A stretch of 64,000 bases of DNA, taken from Acanthopleura granulata (Eukaryota > Mollusca > Polyplacophora > Chitonida > Chitonidae). A program made the translations under genes and the position numbers. The stretch spans positions 7,101,245 through 7,165,244 of the forward strand of contig JABBOT010000007.1 of the NCBI GenBank assembly GCA_016165875.1. Reading direction: 5' to 3'. Positions within the stretch are counted from its first letter, which is position 1, and each line of letters starts with the position of its first letter. Shown here piece by piece: positions 49,914-61,110 of this stretch. A model generated the notes under the pieces. That model made no database searches and was not told where the DNA came from. It saw only the letters and a program-made list of their open reading frames with translations.

Positions 49914-50055
49914 TAAAGGCCCGATAATGAATTGATTTAGCTTTATATAATATACAGTAACATGTACGATGTTCCATTTTAATGGTACAAATATTCAATG
50001 ACCACAAAATCTCTGTTTTGCTGACATCCGATCCTTGGTTCCGGCAAAACTTAAG
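49914..50055 (+). repeat. Direct repeat, right copy, flanking the P-loop fragment
   Basis: AAGGCCCGATAATGAATTGA, CATTTTAATGGTACAAATAT, CCACAAAATCTCTGTTTTG and CGATCCTTGGTTCC match the left copy at 49265-49420 with roughly one change in five to six bases. Confidence 0.6.
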
Positions 50056-51982
50056 TATAGACCACACATTACATGAACCAACAACACCTGAATGTGCAAC
50101 TACCCAATCGGTCACGTAATCTGCATGAGTCAACGATAACCGTGTGTAGAGGTAAAGAACCCTGAAAAAATTAAAGCCTTGACAAAGGCAACGGACAACG
50201 TCATAGGAATTGAAACCGATAGTCTGTGAGAAGACACACGGAAATCGTAACATGCGATGCACGATTCTATGCTTCTGAACACTTAGACTGAATGGTGAGT
50301 GATTCTGGCTTAACTGAAAATAAGGCGAAACCGTGAGATATCAGAAAACTCCATTAAATCTAACGGTAAATATTCAAAATATGGATTTCCTTTATAAACG
50401 TACACATACAGTCAGATAATCAAGGATATTAAAATTCCTTCAACAGTCACTCTTTCCACTTTCTTGTGCATATTTCTATATATTTTAATAAAATCTTAGA
50501 ATGTTCATAGACAAGGAAGTGTGAAATTTGAAATTTTACTTTGGTGTACATGTAGTTTCACTTTAAGGTAAAAGAACCAGTGCAACTCGACCTCTGAAGT
50601 CAGCCTGCCTGTAGTGCAGGGGGTAATTAAGCAAGCCTCGCAAACCGGAGACAAAGCTTATCAACCAGAAAGAAGTCATCGGAAAGTATGCCGGCTACCC
50701 TAGCAACTCACACTTTTAATATGCTTAAGATAACCCCCAGGCCATCGACCAGCGAGTTTTACATAACAACGTAGAAATCCAGACTTAAGTCATAGTGCCA
50801 ATATATGAACATAACAATGTCAGTTTTGAGTAACAGTTTTAACAAAATCCACACCCTTCCTTACAAACAACTCTGTCCTAATTAATTCGCCCGTCCTTAG
50901 ACAGCACACACGTTTTCAACTTAGAACATTTTTCCAAAAGGGATATAATTATTTATTTCATTGATTAATATTTTACGCCCCTTGGCCACTTTGAAAAAGG
51001 AGAAACTTATTAGATACTTCTGATAGATACATCCGCTGATGGACAATGTTTAACCAGAGTGTTTGGTAACCACCGTGAATTGTCTCATTTCGTTAGATAG
51101 ATCAATTCTGCTATATTATATTTCGTAGACTCTCGACATTACAGTGTAACATTAAGGCTAAAATACTCAATGATATATTTGATATGCTTGATCCAGTGGT
51201 GTTCGACGTCATACTGATATATGTTTCATCTACATGACTGTGGCCAGTCCCATGATTTTAATGAATGTATGTGACATTTAAGCGTAAGGCCAGTTATCTT
51301 TACGAAACTTCATGCAAGACCAAATGAAAGATCCCGAACGCGCCACCAACCGCTTATTTTGTTGTCTTCTGACGAAAGGAGTCTAGTCACAAATGGGAAA
51401 ACATGTCATAATTATCTATCTTTCTCGACTCATGTTGGAAACTAATCCTTACGGCAACCTATACTAATGTTGAAATATTATGTTGAGCTGAACTTTCTCC
51501 GTGAAACCTGACAAAGATGGTATAACCTTATAAAGGTTTCAATAGCTGTTAGAGGTTGTTAATTTTGAAGTGTAAAAACCATTAAATCTCTTGAAACATT
51601 TTTCTCAGTTCATGTTGTTTTTTTTTTCTTTTTGCCTTGCCTCAGTCCTAATTCTCTTTGAGAAATACTTCGTTCACTTTGAAAGTATAGTATTTCAGAC
51701 GAAAACTTGTGACAATAAAGAGTTGTGAATGGTTCGGACTGAGATAATACCACTGATTTATTACACTGGGAATGTCCTATGATATGGGTGGTCTGAGGTG
51801 TATATACTCCCTTAATGATGGCTGGTTATCATCCGTTTCTTCCCAATGCCGACATCAGAAGGAAATCTCAAGGACGCTTTCCTCTCAAGGAACCCCTGTA
51901 CGCCATCCGTGTAAGAAATGGCCATGCTAGTAAGGAAACCCGACACCACAAAGACACGTCCCAGGCTAGCCCTCCTTCCTCT

Positions 51983-52020
51983 CCCCCCCCCCCCACCCCC
52001 CCCCCACCCCCACCCCCGGG
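51983..52020. repeat. Poly-C tract (G-rich on the transcribed strand)
   Basis: Runs of 12, 10, 5 and 5 C separated by single A residues. On the minus strand, the sense strand of gene B, this is a run of G tracts that could form a G-quadruplex. It also makes the Pro-rich end of a spurious plus-strand frame. Confidence 0.9.
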
Positions 52021-53369
52021 CCAGGGTTGGGACACTTTACAGCATATTTTGACAGTCAAAAAGCGATAAGTGTTGGCAGAGCTGTTCACGTAATTTGGAG
52101 TTTGCAAGACTTCGCAGTGTGCGGTCGGTAAATCATGAGAGTAGAACTGCACCCATGCAATGCGACAGAAACACCGAAATCTACTTCAGTATGAGGCCTG
52201 GTCTGCTGCAACAATTTACCATGTCGAATCGTTTGCTGTATAGCATGATTCTAAGATGAATATTAAAAATTTGTGGTACCGTTCTATAGTTTAAAAATTC
52301 ACCTATGCACCGGGACAAAATAAAGTACTGAAAAAATATCATATTGTAAGATTGGTCTGATTTTTTTTCTTAAATTTGCTTTTCTTATCATTAATACGAA
52401 AGTTAGATAAATTTGGAATCGATTTTTCGAATCACCATTCGCCTATATACACATATGACAATATGTTATCAATATTGTGGGCTACACGACACAAAACACA
52501 TAATTTCGAAGTTCGAATAACCCTTTGGCTAAGTTACTTGCAGTGTTACTACTAAACCAACATGAAACCTTACTGGCGAAAGTTGAAGATGCCCATGTTG
52601 TTGTTACATTGTTAACATACAGGGTAAATTACCATAAACGACTGTGTACCATAGCTTTTGTTTACTTGAAGTATACAAATTGTCTACTTGAGAAGAAAAA
52701 AATGTGCACACTGGTGATACGCACGGCCGTATACGTCTAGAACACATAAGTTTATATGTTACAATTTTGCTACAATTTAGTCTAGTTGTTGTAAACAGTC
52801 GTTTTCAGAGAGTCCTTTACCGTAAGTTAAAGCTTTATTTAAAACAAGACTGGCGATTCCTTTGAGACTGATAGCTTCATACTGTGTTAAGCACAGCAAT
52901 AAGGATGTACTGAGTCAGTTGAAAACAGAGCTCTTCGTGTCACCGGTTAGCAATGAATTCACGTCAAAAAGTAAACCTAGACCTTCTTTATGTTTCGAAC
53001 AGGTTACGTTTGTTAGGTCAGACCATTAACATTCAGGATGGACTTGAGCCTGTGCTAGTTCAAAGCAGGCCACAGAACACCATGACAATCTCAGACATAA
53101 TGGACTGTATGAAAGGCAAATGTAGTCCATACGGCAAATAAATGGTGTAAATAGCTCCGAATATAAGACCAAGTAAGTATAGTAATACACGCTCTGCACA
53201 GAGCCCATGCAAAAAAGCATGTAATTTTGATGATACAGAGTTGAATATGAATAGATCTTTTAAGCTTTCCAATGAACAGGTCCTTATATCAAAGCATCAC
53301 CACAGTGTATAAAGTAGTTTCCACGGTGTATGGGACGGGTTGTCTATGTTGATCTGAGCTCACTGGGAT

Positions 53370-53465
53370 GACGTCATAATACAAGTCTAGTCAATTGCTA
53401 TATTCCGACGTCACGCAAAAAGACACGACGTCATTCTAGACGTCATGTATACCGGTGCGACGTCA
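53370..53465. promoter_or_regulatory. Cluster of five GACGTCA (CRE/ATF-like) sites
   Basis: GACGTCA occurs at 53370, 53407, 53428, 53439 and 53459, five times in 96 bp; the first is a full palindromic TGACGTCA. Such sites are bound by CREB/ATF-type bZIP factors. The cluster lies inside the gene B intron, about 3.3 kb downstream of its first exon, where an enhancer or alternative promoter would be plausible. Function is inferred from motif density only. Confidence 0.45.
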
Positions 53466-53570
53466 CGCTACTGACAGGTCTTTGAAGGCCTGCAGCTAAA
53501 AGCATTGCTTAAAACTTCTTTAAATACACAAAATCATGAAATTATTAAAGTATAAATACTAAACAGAATA

Positions 53571-53660
53571 TTGCACAGTGATGGTTGAACACCATAAATA
53601 TTGTTCTCCTGAAAGGTGGAAATGATATGAATTATGGTGTTCAACCTTCATTCTGCAATG
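53571..53660. repeat. Foldback with arms of about 30 bp
   Basis: The left arm (53571-53600, with GGTTGAACACCATAA) and right arm (53629-53660, with TTATGGTGTTCAACC) are near-perfect reverse complements in their central 15 bp and similar beyond. The loop is about 28 bp. Confidence 0.8.
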
Positions 53661-56600
53661 TCCTTTATATATTTAATTTATTGAGACTTACAATTTGCAA
53701 CGTATTAATCGTTATCGCCCTGCAAGCTGTCCACTAGCTATAAGACAAAATACACAGGATGTCGCTTGTCAATGCACTGGCCAGAAGTTCAAGAAGTAAG
53801 TCTGCAGAAGGCGTTTCGGTAGACCTAGAGCGTTTATGTTAGTGAAAACAGCCATACTGATAAAAAAAAAACACCAGACAGGTTTCCTCATTTACTTAAA
53901 TGTCGTAAAAGGACTGACATATGAGCAATGGAAATTCAACAAATGAATTTTCTTCTATGTAAGCGTCTTTGTTACATTAAAATCAAAACTTCAACTCAGA
54001 AAGAAGAAATGATTCATGGAAAACAAGAATTCTGGAAGTATTTACATTATATGTTCCCTTACAGCTAAGCCGTCTGCGATAGATAATGTTTATTACAGTC
54101 ACATACTATGACGAGATAACAAAAAGGCTATCATATTGTTGCAAATCGACCAATCAAACCAAGTTTCAGTTTAACACGATGAACTAAAGACGAGAAGTAA
54201 ACATTTAGTCCCCTCAGGTACCAAGGTACGGTACTGATAACCTTGTGTTAACATACCATTAACACAGACCACTGTACCATTAACGTAGACTGTCAAATCG
54301 GACTTTTTTCCAGCCATTTGTTTTGAGATTACTTTAATTGTCTTTATAGCTATGTTTAACTGACAATGTGCTTATTACATCCCCCTATACAGACAAAAAT
54401 GCCCTGGTCTGTGCAGACAAGTCATTTGCTTTACAAATATAGTAATTAGTGCCTGCTGATAAAACCTTCGAATACCACACTGGGCACAATTCGGGACAGC
54501 TGATTTCAATCAGTAGCAGATGGAAGTTTGCGGTACAGATATGAGCATTGCTGATATTCTACTAGTGGCTGATCGGCCAAATGAAGTTGCAAATTCCAAA
54601 AACGGACTTGATGCGCTTTGCCAACATTTCTAATATTATTAACAGCTGTCCACATGCGCTTTAAGTGTCAACTTCTGTATATCATCAAGTTGTCTTCATG
54701 AGTGTATGTTCAACCAAAACTCAACACATTGGCGTTCTTGAGAGATAAAAATCATCGTTCAGCGTTGAGCGCGATGCCAACCATCCAAGTTTCTTCAGTG
54801 GGGACCTAGACATCTTCTGTTTACACATGCCTTGTACAAGCATACTGTGTTGCTTTACCATAAAAAATAAAGTTACGAATGACGGAAACTTAAGTATTAA
54901 TACCATTAATAAGAATAGCCTTTTACCACAGCTTGGCTGCATGATAAAAAGCCTGGAAAAGTTGCATATTGACGCGACCATACTTTATCCACAGCTTACA
55001 CAACATAACATCTGGTTTCTGGAAACAACAGCTGATTATGTGATAATGTTCACAACGGAGATGCTCCGCGTTAAACCGAGCATATCCGGGTGTTGTTTTG
55101 ATACAATCAAACGTGACAGTATAGTCGTTTTTCCTCCTGCCAACCTGATAGACACAATTACTGTCATAAATATGTAATATATCTTCCGCCAGGAAAAAGA
55201 TAAGAAATATAAATTTCCAGGGTGGTAAATATATCATAACGTGTTTATGGTGTCGGTGGCCTTAAAATAGTTCAATAAGTTCATATAATTTCTTTCATAA
55301 ATCCTCTGGTTAATTATATACATACCACCTGCATGTCATGTATCTTTATTGCGTTGTGAGCAATGGTCTTTTTGGATTGTTTTGTCCAGTCAGATGTGCC
55401 ATACTCGAAGTAACGCTTTAGTGATTTTTCATCGCGCTGTTTCATTATTTTGTGCTTCTATTTACGTTTTCTACAGGAAACTTAATATTAAAGAAACCGA
55501 ATTCATTTCAAGTGGAATCTCTATTTACACCTCAATTATCCCTGATGAAATAACAGGGGCGTCATTGTTGTTGCGCTCATACGGATGCTTATGTTATTGC
55601 CCTCATGGAAAACTTCTTCCAGCACTGATAGTACTAAGGCTGGCAACCTACCAGCGTAGTACGGTCATGTAGGAAGTTGCTCCGGCTGTACATACATGAT
55701 GAGTAGTCTAAGTGACAAATGCAGATAATATTCGTTCAGTGATAAAACCATCAGTTATGTGATTTACACTACACAAGTTTCACACATATATCAATTTATT
55801 ATACAGCATCAGTTCTGACCCCCGATATCAGTGTATCACACTACATCAGTTCTGACACAGATATCAAACACGCCTTGAGAGAAATAAATGCCATCATATA
55901 GGTTATGACATATTTCCCCATATATTTACATATGAGGACAAAGCTGTGCTATACAGTTATGTGTATGGCTTATGCAATATGTCCCCCTCAACACAGCATA
56001 TCGCCACAGCAGGCCTAGGTGTGCACTATGGTCCAAGTGGCGATTAGTCACATTCATTCATTTAACACTATGCAGATTTGACGTTTATTAATAGCTATCA
56101 TGGTCAAAACAAAGAAGAATATCAGCACATCATATCAGCAATATTGGTTTATCACGTGATAAGCCGTGGCATGCTCTCGTGCACTGACTAATGTCATCAT
56201 GTGCAGTCGACGATCTTATTCACATGAAGAAAATGTGCACATACAAAACAAGCCATATTGAGATCTTTTACCGACACATCTGAGTTATTGATGATAGCGT
56301 TAATGATTGTGTAAGCTTCCTCATCAGCGTATGAATTGGAGAAATGGGTTCAATACCTTTACTATATAATGTTTACCATTAAATTTGATCTTACTAAGCA
56401 TGTGGATGTGGAATTATTCATTCTCAGCTAACTAATTTGACCAGAATTTCTGACGGATGGCAAGACGAACAACATGGATATATACACATAAACATCGCCC
56501 TTTCATTTACAGAGAGCATGGCTTTATACACAGCGTATACTGCATGCCTACCATACGTGTTGGATTCATGCGTTATTTAGCCTAGGTGTACCCCATAGCA

Positions 56601-56807
56601 AACATAGGCGACATGTACAATAGGTCGGGATTTGACAGATGTTTGCATAAAGAACACCTGGCATATATAGTGACACAGACGCGAATGCTTGACAAACCAC
56701 AGTTAACCCGCATGGAACGGACCGATGTCACAGCTTTCTATGATAGATACGTTTAATACTTAACTCAATACGCCAGGCGTGTCCGCGCCTGTGGCCGAAG
56801 TACGTAC

Positions 56808-57123
56808 CTTTGTAGTCTTTTGGAATGAGCACCGGTTCGCCGACTTCCCGCAAAGACTTTTCCCTCTTGTCAAAGGCGAGATTGCGGGCGCAGATTTTCC
56901 GTATTGTCCGATTTAGACAGAGCAACAAAGGCTGCGTCAGGTCAAAGTTGACGTTGTAAATGGAAATCGGACAATCCTTAACATGACACTGTACAACCTG
57001 CGGGAGGTCGAACTTCTGGACGATTTCCCCGAGACTGAGGATGTTCGGTTTCCAGGAGATGGTAGGCCGAGGAACAGTGTACCGTTTGTCCAACTCCACT
57101 TCTAAAGTCATCCTCAAATCCAT
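56808..57123 (-). CDS. GAREM: GAREM-like adaptor, gene B, first coding exon (N-terminal part of CABIT)
   Basis: This exon encodes residues 1-105 plus the first base of codon 106. It reads as the opening of a CABIT domain: ILSLGEIVQKFDLPQVVQC, then a central region around ICARNLAFDKREKSL, closing with PVLIPKDYK-G, which continues into GWFAVL of the last exon. The donor is AAAG/GTACGT, phase 1. The ATG at 57123-57121 sits in a strong context (GCCATGG). The frame upstream has no other ATG and meets a stop at 57184-57186, so this is a good candidate for the true start. The match in length, phase and closing residues with the gene A exon at 34689-35019 is the strongest support for both. The start could alternatively be an internal Met four codons later, but its context is weaker. 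Confidence 0.82.
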
Positions 57124-58783
57124 GGCTGGCTTCCTTCCTATATATGTATTTATGACGGCTACCACAACCACGCGACGTTGTGGTTAGGATTCCTCGATGA
57201 TAGTGGTTAGGATTATCGAGTCCGTCATCCAGTACCTATACATGTGGTAGGCCTGTGTAGGCCAAGTCAAAACTTGGGTGAAAAATTTCGCAATTCCGTG
57301 AGCCGATCTGGTTTATTCCCATCTGAGTCCACCCGTTGTATCTATATTAGAAGTTCTTAGTCAGGGTAGTGGGTGACTAGCTGGGCCTGGCCCTTCCCAT
57401 ATCCCCCAGTCAGCCCGTCAGGACGATGCCTCTCCAACAGTTACACCAGTTTACAAATACAACGCGTCAATCTTCCGCTGTCTGAACTGACGTCGAACAG
57501 CTGGTCTAATGCACAGATCATCAACTAGGCTTTGGCAGCCCCAACTCTCCAGTCATTCGGCAACTTCCACATCAGCAGGCTATATGCTTACAACTGTAGT
57601 AGTAGTACACAGGCAGCTTAGTGCTGTGAATGGGGGGCACCGCCGACCGGCGTCCTCATTTGTTGTGCTTTGTGGCCTGATTTCGCTTTACCAGCTCTAA
57701 TATGTGTACCCACTTTGCCAGCTGCTGATGTGCGGGACTTCAGGAAATGTTCGTCTGCATAGCCTATATATACGCTGAACCCTCTGCGCTATACCAAATC
57801 CCCTCGGAGATTCATTAGCGGCGTTTTGACACACATTCTATATCAGGCACGTGATGAAGTTTCCAGGGAACTAGTAGAAGAGAATAGTAGAATATAGCTA
57901 TTTAGGTATCTGTTCCACCCGGCAGGTATAGTAGTTGGTCTTATGCTTTGAGCTGAGTTATAAGGGTACCGTCATATACCACTCCTTGTTGGCAGTGCCA
58001 GCCTTGAACGCGAAACAGTTACTCACACGCGCATCGTTATATTACGGTCTGCGTGAGCATGTACTGGTAGGCTAAAGGCAAATGTCGGGTTTGTTAGTCT
58101 AGGCAACTATCAACATCTCTCCTGATCGGGAATCTCCGCTATATGAGTCATCCAGCTTAGCAATCGTTTGTGGGTGGGGGATGAGGGGTGATTAGCGATC
58201 ATGACGATCGATGCCGGCCAGACTACGGTACATGAAGACTGACGCCCTCGCCCAGCTGATGCATGATTTGTACGCTGTCAGACGGCACCAGTTCAACTCG
58301 CCGGTTATAACGTTGGCTTGGTCATGTTTAATATTCCTGTTATCAGATATGCACGTTTTCTATTGTACATGTGCGTGTACATGAATTAACCACTATATCT
58401 GTTACGCACAGTTACTCTTGGAACAATTGATTACCTTGAGTTCGTGGGAAAGGGAAACGGGCCGGGGGCAGGAGGATTAGGTACACACAGAGACTGTAAC
58501 ATATATAATATTAAACATTAATATATGACCAAGTATATAGCTCACTTCAATTTTCTCACCGATGACGGCTGTGCGGTATGAATATAAAACCATCCAAACT
58601 GCTTTACGATTCCAGCTACATCCAGGATGAGGGATCGATTGTGGTTGCGTGAAGCTTTATTCAGCCGATGTATTTTAGATACATCCAAGAGCAGATCTCT
58701 GTAGTAATTACCAGTGACGAAAGATGTATACAGTGTTTTGAACCAGAATGTTGTAAATTTGGGTTCTATTACCTGTTTGTTTA

Positions 58784-59023
58784 TTTATGTTATGTTATTA
58801 GTGTTTTATGCTGTACTTAAGAATATTTCACTTATACCACGGCAACCAGCACGATGGTGGAAGGAAACCCATGATCATCTGTAGGCTGCTGGAAGACCTT
58901 CCAGCGTGCGGCAGGAGAGGAAGTCAGCATTAGCTGGACTTGAACTCACAGCGACCTCATTGATGGGCGGCTTCGGGTCATTACGCTGTGATAGCGCGCT
59001 AACGGTCCGAGCCACGGAGGCAT
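58784..59023 (-). mobile_element. tRNA-derived SINE, main family, nearly complete
   Basis: AGTGTTTTATGCTGTACTTA, CCACGGCAACCAGCACGATG, GGACTTGAACTCACAGCGAC (B box), GGTCCGAGCCACGGAGGC (A box end). Confidence 0.88.
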
Positions 59024-59114
59024 CAGGGCTATCTGTTTAACATACGGGAAACGCCAAATCGTGATTTAATGAAACTGGTACATATTTCATGGGATTTTTT
59101 TGTTAACTTTTTCT

Positions 59115-59334
59115 TATTTGATTGGTATTTTAAGCCGTACTCAAGAATATGTCTCTTATACGACGGCAGCCATTTCTGTGGTGGAAGGAACACTACGACC
59201 GTGTCTGCACGTTGCTGGCGGACTTTCCCACGTACGACCAGAGAAGAGGCCAACTCACAGCGGCCTCATAGGATGGAGGCTCCTGGTGCAGTATGCCACG
59301 CTGGTACGCTAACCCCCCTCGCTCACGGAGGCCC
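59115..59334 (-). mobile_element. tRNA-derived SINE, main family, internal deletions
   Basis: TTATTTGATTGGTATTTTAA, CGTACTCAAGAATATGTCTC, GGCGGACTTTCCCACGTACG, then ACTCACAGCGGCCTCATAGG and CGCTCACGGAGGCCCC. The core has lost about 20 bp and the B box is partly deleted. Confidence 0.85.
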
Positions 59335-59999
59335 CTGATCCTATTTAATCATTTTAGGTACGTGCGTTCATTGAAATTTTAAAGCATGGACTTCTATACA
59401 TAACGGATTATCGAGACCATTACGCTGTGTTCTACATGTCAGTGAAAGCTGCGATAATGAAATCCTCAGCACATAAGCGTGTATTGATCTATATCATCAC
59501 AAATAGCGTCTGTACCTTTGACAAATTACAAAGATTAATTATGTATTACGTTGCCCTTTTTGTAGTACATTTTAAATATATATGCTTCACATCTCTCCAT
59601 TTATTCGGAAGAAACTGTACGCTAAATGGTTGATTTCCAAATACCTACATTTTTGACAATGTTTCTGTCTTGGTTTGTTTCTTTTTCTTGACGTTTAATA
59701 GATAAACTTTCTGCTTCATGGGGCAAGTCGGTTATGTATTGCCGACACATTCATGGTACTTCTGAACTGCGAAGATCGCCATACCACAACACCCAGTCAC
59801 AGCTATAGTATACCGATACACCGTGCTAGACCGATACTGTAATTGCCCACCCCGTCAGTTAAGCTGAGCGGTATAACCTTGATATATGTACCAAAACAAG
59901 GTATTTTAAAAAGTAAAAAGAAAACTTACAACAGTGTGTAAGATAAGTATATAATGTTTACAATCGCAAGTAAATATTTATTAATAAAATACTTGGGAT

Positions 60000-60246
60000 T
60001 TTATTTGATTGGTGTTTAACGCCGTACTCAAGAATATTTCACTCATACGACGGCAACCAGCATTATGGCAGGCTGAAACCGGGTACAGCCCGGGGAAAAT
60101 TCGTACACAGGTTTATGAGAGATCTTCCGACGTACACTCGCAGAGGAAGCCAGCACGAGCTGGTCTTGAACTCACAGCGATCCCATTGGTGAGAGGCACC
60201 TGGTTCATTACGTTGCACTATTGCGCTAAACCTCTCCGTCACCTCA
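60000..60246 (-). mobile_element. tRNA-derived SINE, main family
   Basis: TTTATTTGATTGGTGTTTAA, CGCCGTACTCAAGAATATTT, CGACGGCAACCAGCATTATG, AAACCGGGTACAGCCCGGGG, CTTGAACTCACAGCGATCCC and a head remnant CCTCTCCGTCACCTC. Confidence 0.88.
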
Positions 60247-60247
60247 A

Positions 60248-60300
60248 ATAAATATTTATTTATTTATTTATTTGATTGGTGTTTTACGTCATACCTCAAA
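60248..60300 (-). mobile_element. SINE 3'-tail fragment, main family
   Basis: Repeated ATTT followed by GATTGGTGTTTTACGTCATA CC, then unrelated sequence. It abuts the head of the copy at 60000-60246. Confidence 0.75.
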
Positions 60301-60537
60301 TTAATAAGTATCACAATCTAAATAATCGCGACCAAATTTTAAGCCCATGACTGGAACAGTATGGGCGCAGGCTTTGTTTGAGTAGATAACTGAGCGCATA
60401 AATTACAATCAGGAAACAGCTAACTTTTACACGGAAGATTGAAATTGGGACAATGTGACTCGTTAAAACCATAAGACATCTACTGAGATGTTGCCGCCTG
60501 TATACTGGCCTGCATTTGCATCAAATGTACTCTAAGT

Positions 60538-60597
60538 CTCTAAGTGAAATATTCTTGAGTACGGCGTAAAACACCAATGAAATAAATAAATAAATCT
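60538..60597 (+). mobile_element. SINE 3'-tail fragment, main family
   Basis: CTAAGTGAAATATTCTTGAG, TACGGCGTAAAACACCAATG and a repeated AAAT end; nothing of the head or core. It directly precedes another copy in the same orientation. Confidence 0.8.
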
Positions 60598-60601
60598 AAG
60601 C

Positions 60602-60831
60602 GATCTCCGTGACCGAGGTAGCGTAGCACAGCGCGTTGACCCGGGCGCTCCCCACCAATGCGGTTGCTGTGAGTTCAAGCCCAGCTCATGTTGGCTTCCT
60701 GGCCGGCTGTACACATGGGGAAGTCTGCTAGGAACCCGTGGAAGGCCCTGGGTTTCCCCGCGACTCTGCCACCGTAATGTTGGTCGTATAAGTACTGCGT
60801 AAAACACCGATGAAATGAATAATTAAATCAA
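60602..60831 (+). mobile_element. tRNA-derived SINE, main family
   Basis: GATCTCCGTGACCGAGGTAG, CACCAATGCGGTTGCTGTGA, GTTCAAGCCCAGCTCATGTT, CTGGGTTTCCCCGCGACTCT and CGTAAAACACCGATGAAATG. About 15 bp is missing just before the tail. Confidence 0.87.
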
Positions 60832-60886
60832 TGTATACCAGACAAATCTTACAGTTTGAATTCTACATGTACGTTGGGCTGGGGGT

Positions 60887-61110
60887 TCGCTGGCTCAGAT
60901 GGTTAGAGCGCTGACTCGCAGCGATCGTCCATTAACTAATGAAGTGATTCGCGTCATCGAATGCACCTCTCGCTAACCCCGCTGGAAGCGGTCTGAAGTC
61001 ATTGTGTTTATCAGGTACCTGTTTTATACTGCGCTGCATTTCAGTTTCCCACCCATAACCTGATGGCCGTTGTATGAGTGAAACAGTCTTGAGTAAAGCG
61101 CTAAACACAA
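60887..61110 (+). mobile_element. tRNA-derived SINE, second family
   Basis: The head GTTCGCTGGCTCAGATGGTT AGAGCGCTGACTCGCAG is a good A-box region but differs from the main family, and the body is unrelated. The tail CGTTGTATGAGTGAAACAGT CTTGAGTAAAGCGCTAAACA is a variant of the main family's 3' end, which suggests that both were mobilised by the same LINE. Confidence 0.65.

Larger units (their letters stand above)
45636..56807 (-). other. Intron 1 of gene B (about 11 kb)
   Basis: GTACGT at 56807 and TTTCCTTTAG at 45636 bound this intron. It holds SINE copies (46683-47190, 47414-47663, 48546-48799), one copy of a MITE-like family (49095-49180), a P-loop-like pseudogene fragment (49503-49786) flanked by a direct repeat, a poly-C tract (51983-52020), a cluster of GACGTCA sites (53370-53465) and a foldback (53571-53660). 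From about 54.0 to 56.8 kb I see nothing beyond AT-rich sequence and short chance frames. Confidence 0.75.

Noticed and set aside
51815..52069. Proline-rich 84-codon frame
   Set aside because: The prolines are produced by the poly-C tract.
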